64,000 nucleotides of DNA from Viola odorata (taxonomy: Eukaryota > Streptophyta > Magnoliopsida > Malpighiales > Violaceae), in contig OY829537.1 in assembly GCA_963691705.1 (NCBI GenBank), forward strand, positions 74,359,352-74,423,351. The letters run 5' to 3'. Shown here in pieces: positions 43,243 to 54,631 of this stretch. Positions within the stretch are counted from its first letter, which is position 1, and every line of letters starts with the position of its first letter. Made by a program: the position numbers and the translations under genes. Below the pieces are notes generated by a model. That model worked only from the letters and a program-made list of their open reading frames with translations, ran no database searches and was not told the origin of the DNA.

Positions 43243-44319
43243 TGATATGATCCGGCCTAGTGTAAGTAAGCCGAATGATATATGGAGCTTGAGGAGGATC
43301 TAGCCGATGGAGTTATCAACAAGACTTGAAAGAAAGACACGAAGTTCACACACAAAGACACGGATTTGCAGCAGAATATAGATTAGAAAAGAAAGGAACG
43401 ATGTACCCGGAATGTTGATTGTTGTTAGATGGACGGATTGGAAGCCATGAACAAATGCCCAACTTGTATAAGCTCAAACCAAGTCAGCAACAAAGCATCA
43501 ATATATATATTTGCGTCACCCAAACGGTTACAAATTCGATTACAAATGAATTCCCGGAGGAAGATCGGGAGGAGTGTTCTCTACTCAAGCGATCTTTCTC
43601 CAAGAAGGAATGAAGAGTTTAATGACCTAGGTGATAAGTTTAAGGAGTGCTCTCAACTTATCAAATATCACTCAAGTCAAAAACTGACTAAGAAAATGAA
43701 ACAAAGTGCTATTTATACAAGTAGGCAAAATGGGCTTGGAAACCCCAAATTCGGCACCAGAAAAGACGTTGACGTGATTCACGTTAAGGGCTAAACGTGA
43801 ATCACGTTAGCCAAAAAATGCCTAACCGTGATCACGGTAAGGATTCCACGAAACGCAAATAACATCCGAAGGTAGCGTGATTCACGTTTAGGACGTAACG
43901 TGATCACGCTAGCATTTGTCTCCCTGCGCGCCAAAATGTCGACGAGCATAACTTTTGATCCACCCATCTGATTGGCCTGAAACTTGTCCCAAAATAAAGA
44001 TAACATCTTGAAGTTTCTATCAAGACTTTGTTCACTCAAATCAGACTCCATTTGCTTGTCCATCGGAGCATGATGATTGACTATGATCCCCAAAGGTGGT
44101 GGTTCTGGAGGTATGCTGCCAGGCATTAGTTCTTCACTAAGTTTGGATTGATGAAGGTTCACGTGCACAACCTTTTCCTGGACTTGGATACATTCGTTCT
44201 CGCTCATTTTGCCTTCAAACCATAGGATCAACCCTCTTGATTTGCTTCGTATGATCGATCCTTGAGGCAACATGCCTTGAAGGTCAAGTTTGGTCTTGGA
44301 GGGGTCCGTGATCATATCA
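43243..44319 (-). repeat. Full LTR of element A (outer, 5')
   Basis: 1077 bp, same ends as the middle LTR. One of two tandem CCGTGATCACGG palindromes is lost. Confidence 0.9.
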
Positions 44320-44324
44320 AAGGG

Positions 44325-45904
44325 GTAGTATCGATCAAGGGGGATCAAAAGCTAGCCGTCGAGTGTTATTCACTCATGATTCAAAAAAGCTGTGATCAGT
44401 ATGTGTGCGTGGCAGCGGATCCTTATGAGCAAAGGGACGAAAGGCGAACCCAGCCAGTGGATGCGATGGTGTCCATCCCTGTCCAAGGCAATGATAAGGC
44501 GAACTTCCAGGCTAGTGATAAGTTGACCCTTGAGGAGAGAGCACAATTGGCCCGGCTGTTGAACAAGTGCAAAGGAGAGTTCGCGTGGAAACCGGCGGAC
44601 ATGCCTGGCGTGTCTAGGGAAGTGGCTGAGCATCGACTCAACGTTGACCCGGGTGCCACGCCAGTTCAATAGAAGCGGCGAACATTCTCTGCGGAAAATT
44701 CGGCGGTGATTGATAAGGAGGTAGTAAAGCTGATGGACGCAGGATTCATCCGAGAAGTTCAATACCCCACTTGGTTGGCCAACCCCATCTTAGTCCACAA
44801 GCCCAACGGAGACTGGCGCATGTGTATTGATTTCACTAACTTGAATGACGCTTGTCCTAAGGACTGTTACCCGCTCCCTCAGATTGATCAGTTGGTCGAT
44901 CAAGCGGCAGGGTACGCATATTTGAGTTCCCTGGACGCCAATTCTGGATATCATCAAATTCCTATGGCCAAGGAAGATGAGGAAAAAACGGCATTTATAA
45001 CTCCGAAGGCCACCTACTGCTACACAGCAATGCCGTTTGGTTTAAAGAATGCAGGGGCGACCTTCCAGCGTATGGCCAACAAAGTGTTTGAAAAGTAAAT
45101 CGGGAGAAATGTAGAAGCGTACGTAGACGATGTATTGGTCAAGAGCAGAAGTTTCAGTGACCATCTGGCCGATTTGCAGGAAGTGTTCGATACATAGAGG
45201 AAGTACCAGATAAAGTTGAACCCCTGCAAGTGCGCGTTTGCATTCCAAACGGGAAAATTCTTGGGGTATGTGGTAAGCCAAAAGGGCATCCAGCCGAACC
45301 CGTCAAAGATTAAGGCTATCCATGATATGGTATCGCCGTGAACCCTTCAGGAGGTTCAGAGATTGACAGGACGCATCATTGCTCTAGGGCGATTCATCTC
45401 TAAGCAGGGCGAGAAGTGCTTGCCGTTCTTTAAAGTCATACGTAAGAAAGCTTCTTTCGGATGGACGCAAGAGTGTGAAGAGGCGTTCATGGGCTTGAAA
45501 ACATACTTGTCGTCCGACTTGGTACTAACACGACCGGAGCCGGGCGACACCCTATTTTTGTACCTCGGCGTTGCGGATGAAGTGGTCAGTGCCGTTTTGG
45601 TCCGAGAGGACAATCACGTCCACCGCCCTGTGTTCTTTGTTAGCCATGTGTTAAAAGATGCCGAGGTGCGATATACCCACATTGAAAAGGTGGCATTCAC
45701 CCTGCTACAGTCCACACGGAAGATGGACAGGTACTTCCAGGCCCATACAGTTATCGTGCTCACGGATCAGCCGTTGAGAAGAATTCTTAGGAAACCAGAA
45801 TCCTCGGGGAGGATGTTGATTTAGTCAATTGAGCTGGAACAATACGGATTACAGTATAAAGCTCGGCCATCCGTAAAAGCTCAGGTTCTGGCAGATTTTA
45901 TCGC
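44325..45904 (+). pseudogene. pol: Tat reverse transcriptase and RNase H
   Basis: Continues the protease frame. After a linker with EFAWKPADMPGVSREVAEHRLNV, RT shows WLANPILVHKPNGDWRMCID, YLSSLDANSGYHQI, MPFGLKNAGATFQRM and the catalytic YVDDVLVKS at about 45120-45145. RNase H follows (LVLTRPEPGDTLFLYL, VFFVSHVLKDAEVRY, VLTDQPLRRIL). At least five in-frame stops interrupt it (44670, 45096, 45196, 45341, 45822). The CGA-to-TGA and CAG/CAA-to-TAG/TAA types suggest decay of methylated cytosines. The enzyme would copy the element RNA. Confidence 0.88.
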
Positions 45905-47351
45905 CGAGTGTACATTTACTGGGGACAAGGCGGCGGAGCCGCTCGAAAAGAAAGAAAGTGATGCAAAGGTCCCATTCTCAGAGGCCCTTGCGGACACATG
46001 GGTCATCTATGTAGACGACGCCAAAAATCAAGAGCTGGCGGGAGCTGGCATATACATGATCGGGCCACATAATGTGCAGGTGCGGCACGCCATCAGAATC
46101 CTGCAACCATTGTCCAACAATGCAGCAGAGTATGAAGCGCTATTGGCGGGGCTTAGAATAGGAAGAAGCCTTTTCGCTAAAACTGAAAGCGACCTGGTAA
46201 CAGGAGCCCCACGGTTGAGAATACGAGGGGACTCCAAATTGATAATTGATCAAGTCTTGGGACATTCCCAAGCTAGAGAACCGATCATGGCGCAATACCT
46301 CTCGAAAGTGAAAAAGGAATTGGCAGAAATGGAACAAAGCGGCGTGTGTGTTACTTTCGAACACATTTCGCGGGAGGATAATACAGAGGCGGATATTCTT
46401 GCCAAGGCGGCAGCTAATCAGGAGGCTGTCCTACCAGAAGGCGTGCACTATGAGGAAAGGTCATTACCGTCCTTCATGGAGGAACAGCTGTCGCTATGTG
46501 TGGAGGAGATTGAAAAGGACTGGAGAGTCCTTGTGATAAATTTTTTGAAACACGACGAGCTACCCAGCGACAGTACAGAGAAGAAAAAAGTGCTGAAGCA
46601 AGCGGCAAGGTGCACTTATTATGATGGGGAGTTAATTCGGAGATGTTTCTCGCACCCAGCCGCAAAATGTATAACGGAACAAGAAGGCCTCCATACCCTG
46701 CGAGAGATTCACGAAGGCATCTGCGGCATGCACGTGTCGGGTGGTACCATGGCCGCGCAGATGTTTTGGTCAGGATTTTATTGGCCCACTGTTCGCAGGG
46801 ATTGTAACAACTTTGTGCAGTCATGCCATAAATGTCAAGAATTTGCCAAAATCCCACGACGACCCGCCACTGAAATATCTCAGATCGTGGCACCTTCTCC
46901 TTTTGCCAAGTGGGGAATCGATATTTTAGGCCCTTTTCCTAAGGCCAGGTCTCAACTGAAATTTGTAATTGTGGCAGTGGACTACTTTACCAAATGGGCA
47001 GAAGCGGAAGCAGTAGCCAATATTACGACGGAAAAGGTATGGCACTTCTTTAAGCACCAAGTGATCATGCGTTTCGGGGTACCTCGTGTGCTAGTTAGCG
47101 ACAACGGGGCACAGTTTACTAGCCGCTTCTTCAAAGAGCAATGTGAAGAATTCCAGATCGAACAGAGGTTTTCCTCTATGGCGCATCCTCAGGGACAACG
47201 AATGTGGAAACTTAGCCCAAGCTGGGAGGGCCCGTACCGCGTCACTCGTGTTATCGGAAAGGGAGCGTATCACCTCGAAACAATTGACGGTACTCCCCTA
47301 CCTAACTCTTGGAATATTGCTCGATTAAAATTATATCATGCTAGAATTTGA
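45905..47351 (+). pseudogene. pol: Tat second RNase H and internally deleted integrase
   Basis: The archaeal-type RNase H reads WVIYVDDAKNQELAGAGIYM, LSNNAAEYEALLAGLR, LRIRGDSKLIIDQ and HISREDNTEADILAKAA, so its D-E-D-D residues are largely visible. The integrase has an HHCC domain (H around TLREIHEGICGMHVSG, C in CHKCQEFAKI), WGIDILGPFP and VLVSDNGAQFTS with both catalytic Asp residues. It then jumps from SSMAHPQGQ to WKLSPSWEGPYRV near 47205, deleting the catalytic Glu and the following domain. The end NSWNIARLKLYHARI is kept. The deletion keeps the frame open. Confidence 0.9.
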
Positions 47352-48786
47352 CATGCCGTGTGGCATGGTTTTGAAATTGATGAAATGTTGACATGCCGTG
47401 TGGCATGGTTTTGAAATTGATGAAATATTGACATGCCATGCGGCATGGTTTTGAAATTGAAAATGTGACATGCCATGTGGCATGGTCTTGAAATGAAAAT
47501 TATGCTTTGATGAAATGTAGACATGCCGTGTGGCATGGTTTTGAAATTGAAAATGTGACATGCCGTGTGGCATGGTCTTGAAATTGATGAAATATTGACA
47601 TGCTGTGTGGCATGGTTTTGAAATTGATGAAATATTGACATGCCGTGTGGCATGGCTTTGAAATTGATGAAATGTTGACATGCTGTGTGGCATGGTTTTG
47701 AAATTGATGAAAATGTGACATGCCGTGTGGCATGGTCTTGAAATTGATGAAATATTGACATGCCGTGTGGCATGGTTTTGAAATTGATGAAATGTTGACA
47801 TGCCGTTTGGCATGGTTTTGAAATTGATGAAATATTGACATGCTGTGTGGCATGGTTTTGAAATTGAAAATGTGACATGCCGTGTGGCATGGTCTTGAAA
47901 TGAAAATTATGCTTTGATGAAATGTTGACATGCCGTGTGGCATGGCTTTGAAATTGAAAATGTGACATGCCGTGTGGCATGGTCTTGAAATGAAAATTAT
48001 GCTTTGATGAAATGTTGACATGCCGTGTGGCATGGTTTTGAAATTGAAAATATGACATGCCGTGTGGCATGGTCTTGAAATTGATGAAATATTGACATGC
48101 CGTGTGGCATGGTTTTGAAATTGATGAAATATTGACATGCCGTGTGGCATAGCTTTGAAATTGATGAAATGTTGACATGCCGTGTGGCATGGTTTTGAAA
48201 TTAATGAAAATGTGACATGCTGTGTGGCATGGTCTTGAAATTGATGAAATATTGACATGCCGTGTGGCATGGTTTTGAAATTGATGAAATATTGACATGC
48301 CGTGTGGCATGGCTTTGAAATTGATGAAATGTTGACATGCCGTGTGGCATGGTTTTGAAATTGATGAAATGTTGACATGCCGTGTGGCATGGTTTTGAAA
48401 TTGTTGAAATATTGACATGCCGTGTGGCATGGTTTTGAAATTGAAAATCTGACATGCCGTGTGGCATGGTCTTGAAATTGATGAAATATTGACATGCCGT
48501 GTGGCATGGTTTTGAAATTGATGAAATATTGACATGTCGTGTGGCATGGTTTTGAAATTGATGAAATGTTGACATGCTGTGTGGCATGGTCAAGTAATTG
48601 AAATTGCGCTATGTTGACATGCCGTATGGCATGGTCAAGAAATTGAAATAATGCTATGTGACATGCCGTGTGGCATGGTCTAGGAATTGAAATTGTGTTA
48701 TAATGCTATGTGACATGCCGTGTGGCATGGTCTAGGAATTGAAATTGTGTTATGATGAAATATGACATGCCGTGTGGCATGGTCTA
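47352..48786. repeat. Minisatellite, about 35 units, with a hairpin core
   Basis: Begins at the pol stop. Units are mostly 37, 40 or 53 bp and share ACATGCCGTGTGGCATGG, whose CATGCC and GGCATG arms are inverted around GTGT. Linkers are of three kinds (TTTTGAAATTGATGAAATATTG and two relatives), arranged in mixed order. Neighbouring units are nearly identical, implying recent expansion. The minus strand is open in all three frames because the unit lacks stops, not because it is coding. Confidence 0.95.
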
Positions 48787-50003
48787 ACAATTATTGTGGA
48801 AATATCTCTTGTTCCTTGTTGGCTGTCTGTGTGATGTGCAGATAACAAGGAAAGAATGGTGCTGGAAGTGAAAAATTCTGGCCTTAGGAGGCCGGCCCTG
48901 ATCTGGCGGCTCGCCAAGAGGAGACACGCTCCAGCACTGTCGGGAGTGAAAAGTCCTATCCTGGGGAGACCCAGAGAGGGCACGCCCCGACTCCCCTAGG
49001 GGTGCAAAGTCCTATCCTTGTGACAACCCGCGCTTACAAAGGCGGATGATCATTAAGTGAGGCACGACCCTAGGGAAGATAAAAACTCCACCTCGCAAGT
49101 GAAAATCCTATCCTTACGATGGTAGCGCTAACATAGGCACCTCGTTAAGAGAGGGCACGTTCTGAGGTGTGAGGGCAACGCTGAGGAAGTGAAAAGTCCT
49201 ATCCTCGTGATGGCCGGCCTTGATCAGGCGGCGCACTGAGAGGTGGCACTTCCCGGCCAATTGAGGAAACGAAAAAGGTCACGATACCCCAGCTAGTAAC
49301 CGGAAGGGACAAACCCGGTGAAGTTTGGCTGGACGAGTAAGTGACACGAGCGACATCGGGGGAAATGGCGCCGAATGAGTCGGGTGAAATGTGTGGTCAC
49401 ACCCCAAGGTAATTAATATATTGTAGATGTCGCTACTAATGTAAATGATAAGTGAAAATGTGCAGAAAATTCAGCACGAGCGATATCTCGGAAGGATCGC
49501 GCTAAGAAAGTGAGGAGCGCGCGCGGCAATGGCCCAAGGTAACTAAGGTTTCTCGGGAATATGTCGCTACTAACAAAAGTTATAAGAAAAATGTGCAGAA
49601 AATTTAGTAAAATGTCAAAGTGATGGAACACTTGGAAAATAATGACGCCGCGGAGAAGCAGAGCGTCCAAAGGGGAGATCCAGTCGTCTCAACCGCGGTA
49701 CGAGATAATGATGAGGAGCGGATCTACCCCATTGCGCAGAGAGAAACGCACGACGACATGGCGTGTTGCGACCCCGTAAGGGAAGTTCAAAGGCGCAGGC
49801 CACATCAGTTCAACGGTGGCAACCAGTTTTGGAAAGAAGCGCTAACGAAAGTAAAGTGAGAAGGATCACCGATAAAGTAAAATGATAGCAAATTGTGCAA
49901 GCTATTTGTACAAGAGGGGGTACTTGTGTAAACAAAAGGCCCCAAAAAGCACAAAAAGGACAAAGAAGTCAGGCCGCCTGATGGACCAAAAGAGAAGTGA
50001 CAT
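48787..50003. other. Tat 3' spacer with degenerate repeats
   Basis: Holds five or six spaced copies of GTGAAAAGTCCTATCCT followed by GGC-rich and GAGAGGGCAC motifs (about 48867-49260), a decayed long-period repeat. The rest has no gene. Confidence 0.6.
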
Positions 50004-52335
50004 TTATGGCCTGGTCATGCTGCTATTCCCCTCACCGTGCCGTGGCCTCTTCGCTTGACAGTAGCCCTCTTCCATGAGGAACCCAGACTTTTGCTTAAAC
50101 AGACGGATAATTGCGTCAACATCAAATAAATGACGGCCGTGGTGCTCAATGAAGCAATCGGCCATGAGGCCTGCAGTTTGTTCCATAAACCATTTACATT
50201 TGTCCGCCATTTCCTCCGTAAGAGCGGCATACTTACTTTGCTCCGCTTGAAGGGCGGCATCCCCCGCGGCCCGGAGTCCTTTGGCCTCTTCCAACTCTTT
50301 CCTCGCAACTCCCAAACTGTTTTCCACACATTGTCGCTCCTCAACACTCTTCCACAGCTCCTCTTGAGTTTTATGAAGTTCCCTTTGGTACTTGCTAATT
50401 TCTTCCAAGAGCTGGTGGTTAGTGTTGTGCCATTCCTGGGAGGAAGATTGGAGAGAGCTCATTCGTCTCGTCACATTCCTAGACCAGTAATGGAAACCCT
50501 GAAAGCTAGAGAACAGATGGGTCCTTATCTGCTGCAGTTGCTCGCCCTCGGCAACAGAAAGGAAGGCCTGCTCCTGCTCCTCAACCGACATCAGATGCCC
50601 TGCCAGATAGGCCGATGTCGCTAAGGAGTTGTCGCCCCCCAATGCTGGGAACCCGCGCTGGCGAATGTTGCTTAAATTAACTTGATGAGTGGTGGCTCCG
50701 CTGGAGAGTATAGTGCTTAGGTCAGCCACCATGCGCGGAGTGTCCACCGGGGGAAGAGAGGGAGAGACTGTCTGAACAGCAGTAGGAATGAAGAAGACAT
50801 CAGGAGGGGACGGAGGGGAACGATTAGATGGCCCAGGGTCAATGTTGAAACCCCCGGTTGGTAGGGAAGGAAAGTCCTCCTCTGCAAGATCCTCTAGGAA
50901 GTCCAAGGGATTGCCAGGTGGAGGAGACGACGTGGCAAAGAAGAGTGAAGCGGCGCAGAGGTAGCCCCGTTCCCTGCCAAGCCAGAGCCTTGATGACCCG
51001 CCAAGGGGCCGGTATTGGCGACGCCGCCTTGTCTCTCTTGACCAGCGGCAAGGTCATTCGCTGAACCTGAGTCCTCATCAAGACGCGGTCGCTTGGGGCC
51101 AAGAATACCCGACAAATCCATGCCGTCACGCGAAGGAGTGGCAGAAGAGGCAACAACCGCAGTATCCTACGACCAAAAGAAACAGGGGAATTAAGAAATG
51201 GACACAAAACATATAGACGGAGGGAATCTCGTAAAAAACCACCTGAACAGGAGGACGGGTAGGCGCAATGACGCGAAGGCGGAGAGTTCTTTTCTTCTTT
51301 CTTGCAACGGGAGGACGAGAAGATGACGCTTGGGCAGGAACAACGCTAGGGGAGGAAACTGGCTCAGCAGCTGGTGTGGCAGTAGCCTCCGCTCGAGGAA
51401 GAGAAGAGGACTCAGGCGCAGAAGTGGACGCGTGCGTGGTGTCAGTCATGGCACCAGCCGAGGTGGCAGAAAGAGCCCTTTTTTCTCTCTTCTGCTGAGC
51501 TCTTCTCTCTCTTTTCTTGATGCAGTGAGGTTTCCACCCGGCGGGAGGATCTGTAGAAGCAAGAAATGAATGTTAGAGTTAGTATTGGCATGGAACAGTT
51601 AACAAAGGGACGTTGCTCACTTTGAATGCAATTCTAGACGTCGCCCTGGAACGCGAGTTCGTGAGTGCGAACACCAGGAATCCCCGACAGGTTGAGCAGC
51701 TTGTCCAGCCAGCCTTGGTCAACTGGTCCTAACTCTGGCCTGCCACCCCAGGCAGAGTCTCTGACGACGAGATTAAACCCGCTCCGCCACAAAGGCTGGG
51801 GCAGATTGATGATGAAGAATCCTTTCTTCCAAGCATCAATAGAAGATTCAAGGAATAACAGCTTCCAGGTAAAGGGGTTTAGAGCTTCAACATCATAGCG
51901 AGGCGATATCGCTATGATGCCGTTGTTATGGTGGTACAATTGAAAAAGGGAGCGAAGTAGCAACAAGGAAGGAGATTCATTCCCTACATATCTACAGAGG
52001 GCTATAAAAGCATAAATGACACAATAGGCGTTCGGACTCAATTGGGCAGCATTCAGATCAAATTCAGAGAATAACTCGGCAATTAAAGGATCTAGAGGCA
52101 ACCGAAAGCCATAATGAAACATTTTGGCATAAAGAACCCTACTGTTGCCAGGTAATTCGCTATTAAGGCGAAGGGACTTTGGGGCAACTTCAGTAGAATA
52201 CCCCTCAAGCTGGTCAAGAGCAGCATTGTAGCTCCGCAGGCACCGTCGAAGGACGGCGGTGGAAGCAATGGTGGAAACAGTAGTGTCAATATCCCCCTCC
52301 CCAACAGAACGGGGATAGCGGCGATTACGAGCCAT
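50004..52335 (-). pseudogene. Tat antisense gene 1 (PF04195-type protein)
   Basis: Antisense to gag-pol. Exon 1 starts MARNRRYPRSVGE at 52335 and contains KMFHYGFRLPLDPLIAEL, NAAQLSPNAYCVIYAFIALC and FFIINLPQPLWRSGFNLVV, the plant 'putative gypsy type transposon' domain found as an antisense ORF in Tat elements such as Grande. A second exon from about 51551 (PPAGWKPHCIKKRE...) and a third from about 51167 follow apparent GT-AG borders. A frameshift near 50940 separates the third exon from its last 300 codons, which include VADLSTILSSGATTHQVNLS and a long coiled coil. Role unknown. Element B is inserted one base upstream of the ATG codon's 5' flank. Confidence 0.75.
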
Positions 52336-52337
52336 GT

Positions 52338-53192
52338 TGATATGATCCGGCCTAGTGTAAGTAAGCCGAATGATATATGGAGTTTAAAGAGGATCTAGCC
52401 GATGGAGTTAACTACAACACTTGAAGGAAAGACAAGGAAATTACACACTAGACACGGATTTGGCAGCGGAAATAGATTAGGAAAGGAAAGAAACAATGTT
52501 ACCCGGAATGTTGATTGTTGCTAGATGGATTGTTAGGAAGCAATGAACAAATGCATAACTTGTAGAACATCAACCAAGAACAGCAAGCAAACATACATGT
52601 ATATTTCAGTCACCAAAAGGAAGTAGTTCGATTACAAGATAATTTCCCGGAGGAAGATCGGGAGGAGTGTTCTCTACTCAAGCGATCTTTCTCCAAGAAG
52701 GATTCAAGAGTTTAGTGACCTAGGTGATAAGTTTAAGGAGTACTCTCAACTTACAAATATCACTCAAAGTCTAAAACTAAGGTCTGCAAGAAGAGAAGCA
52801 AAAACTATTTATAGGTACAACAAAAGAAAGGCTTGAAAGCCCAAAATCCGCGTAGGTCTGATGTCTGGCGGCATGCCGCCCCAGAAGGAAAGTTCCTAGC
52901 GGCATGCCGCTACGTTCGCTTGGCCACGGGAATTTTAATCACATTCCTGGCGGCATGCCGCCCCAAAGGTGGGGGTTCTGGCGGTATGCCACCAGGCACC
53001 ATTTCTCCACTAACTTTGCCTTGGTGAAGATTCACGTGCACAGCCTTGGGGTGGACTTGGATACACTCTTTCCCTCTCAATTTGCCTTCAAACAAGATGG
53101 ACAAGCCTCTTGCTTGGCTTCGTGTGATCGGTCCTTGAGGCAACATGTCTTGAGTGTCAACATTGGTCTTGGAGGGGTCCGGGATCACATCA
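52338..53192 (-). repeat. 3' LTR of element B
   Basis: 855 bp, TGATATGATCC...GGGATCACATCA. Contains four GGCGGCATGCCGCC-type palindromes (52867, 52898, 52949, 52980). Confidence 0.93.
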
Positions 53193-53881
53193 TCCTCTCC
53201 CTCTTCAAAAGGATTCGTCCTCGAATCCCTTACTTCTACCCTTTCACCTGCACACTCATGGCCTTGCCGTCTAGAGCACCATTGTTGAGCAATTTCGCTC
53301 CCGATACCTCCTAGGATGGATGGTTTGAAACCACCTTTGTCCCTTGGAAAATTCGAACGCGTGGGGTCATGGCAACCCATTGGAGTTTTCTGCAAGAAAG
53401 ACACACAGAGAGTGGGAAAACAATTGTTAAGTTCAGAAGGAGCTAATTGATCCTCATTGCACAAAGGCACGCTCATTGGATCAATAGCTTCCACAATTTC
53501 CATTTGCTTCCTTTCCTCACTTTCTTCTCTCAATTTTTCTGTACACTCACTCCCCTCATATGTGTGTATCTCTCTAGAATGGTCACTCTTTTTATGAGGG
53601 CTGTTTTCCTCACTCTCCTTTTTCTCATCTCTTACGTTCTTCTCTCCACAATCTCCTTTTTCTTTTACCTCACAAACATCTTGCTCTTTTCGGAAATCAT
53701 TAGAGGGCTTAGGAGGGGGCTCTCTAGAGGCCACGGGAGACTTGAGCTTTCTCTCTATTGAGATTAGGTGTGCCTCTGTTTTGGCAGCAGTAGCCGTTAA
53801 CGCGGCCAAGGTGGCAAAGATTTGTTCAAGGGCCTCGGCTCTACTACTACTACTAGACTTAGGCCTGCTTTGGTTGGACAT
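52910..53881 (-). CDS. Single ORF of element B
   Basis: 323 residues from the ATG at 53881, closely related to the ORF of element A. Coiled coil at residues 14-45 (ALEQIFATLAALTATAAKTE), charged centre, SRTNPFEEGEDD over the polypurine tract, then an LTR-encoded part with PQGPITRSQARGL, the motif shared with the polyprotein tails of elements 1 and 2. The C-terminus reads through one GC palindrome (GRHAARN) and ends in a basic tail. The frame is intact in this young copy. It carries no enzyme domains, so mobility would need enzymes from an autonomous relative. Confidence 0.75.
   Translation of the reverse strand: MSNQSRPKSSSSSRAEALEQIFATLAALTATAAKTEAHLISIERKLKSPVASREPPPKPSNDFRKEQDVCEVKEKGDCGEKNVRDEKKESEENSPHKKSDHSREIHTYEGSECTEKLREESEERKQMEIVEAIDPMSVPLCNEDQLAPSELNNCFPTLCVSFLQKTPMGCHDPTRSNFPRDKGGFKPSILGGIGSEIAQQWCSRRQGHECAGERVEVRDSRTNPFEEGEDDVIPDPSKTNVDTQDMLPQGPITRSQARGLSILFEGKLRGKECIQVHPKAVHVNLHQGKVSGEMVPGGIPPEPPPLGRHAARNVIKIPVAKRT
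53193..53207 (-). promoter_or_regulatory. Polypurine tract of element B
   Basis: Minus strand TGAAGAGGGAGAGGA abuts the LTR start TGATGTGATCC and encodes EEGED of the ORF. Confidence 0.75.
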
Positions 53882-54617
53882 TGTGATTCAAGTCAAGCAT
53901 TTGTTCACAACCATCTTTGCAAATAATCAAGGAGTAAAACAAGAGAAAGGGAGGACACAACTTCGGAGGAGAAGGGAGACTCAAAAGAGTAAAAGACTTG
54001 ATGAAAAAGACTCAAAGATTTAATGGAAAAAAGACTTGGAAGTTTAGGACTCAAGACAACTTAAGTTTAGGACTCAAGAAGTTTAAAACTCAAGTGTAGG
54101 ATTTTATGGTTTAGGACTTGAGTTTAGGACTTAAGTTCTTAGACTTAGGAAGGAGTAAAAGACTGCTGGACACAAGGAAGAAGGACGCGCTGGACAAGGG
54201 AACAAAGGACTCCACTTGGTTTGGAGATATTCTCCTTGAGAGAGAGAATGTTTGCCACTTGTGAGAATCTTGGTTCTTTTGTTGGCCACTTTGGTGTAGG
54301 AAAATATTATTTTAAAGGGAAACCAATTGACTTCAGCCTTTTGAAAGATATTTGGATCAAATTTTCCCTTCATTCAAGCATTGTAAGAACACCAAGAACA
54401 CAAAGATGAACACCAAGAACACACTTTTCAGATTTTGATCTTTTGAGCTAGCAAAAATTGGCATAACATTCACACATTTTACCACTTCAATGAGGTAGCA
54501 ATATTACACACTTTTGACGTAAGAAACTCAGAAAAACGAGTTGACAAAACACAAGGGTACTGCTCATCAAGGTGACACACGAAGAAGAACAAACAAGTAA
54601 ACTCCAAGGCGCCAAAA

Positions 54618-54629
54618 GCTCCGCTACCA
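54618..54629 (-). promoter_or_regulatory. Primer binding site of element B
   Basis: Minus strand TGGTAGCGGAGC two bases inside the 5' LTR, as in elements 2 and A. Confidence 0.7.
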
Positions 54630-54631
54630 CC

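Larger units (their letters stand above)
40009..44319 (-). mobile_element. Element A: non-autonomous LTR element, tandem concatemer
   Basis: Minus-strand element inserted in the Tat protease, TSD AAGGG at 40004-40008 and 44320-44324. Layout on the plus strand: LTR fragment 40009-40094, internal fragment 40095-40637, full LTR 40638-41736, internal region 41737-43242, full LTR 43243-44319. It encodes one ORF and no enzymes. LTR ends (TGAT...ATCA), primer site and LTR-encoded tail show that it derives from the CRM-like family of elements 1 and 2. Confidence 0.9.

Noticed and set aside
47336..48593. Long minus-strand ORFs (up to 403 residues) of MPHGMS-HQFQNHATRH repeats
   Set aside because: They lie entirely in the minisatellite, are open in all three frames and simply translate a stop-free tandem repeat.
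47352..48786. CRISPR-like look of regularly spaced palindromic repeats
   Set aside because: Spacers are themselves repeated linkers, there are no cas genes, and the array is part of a plant retrotransposon.
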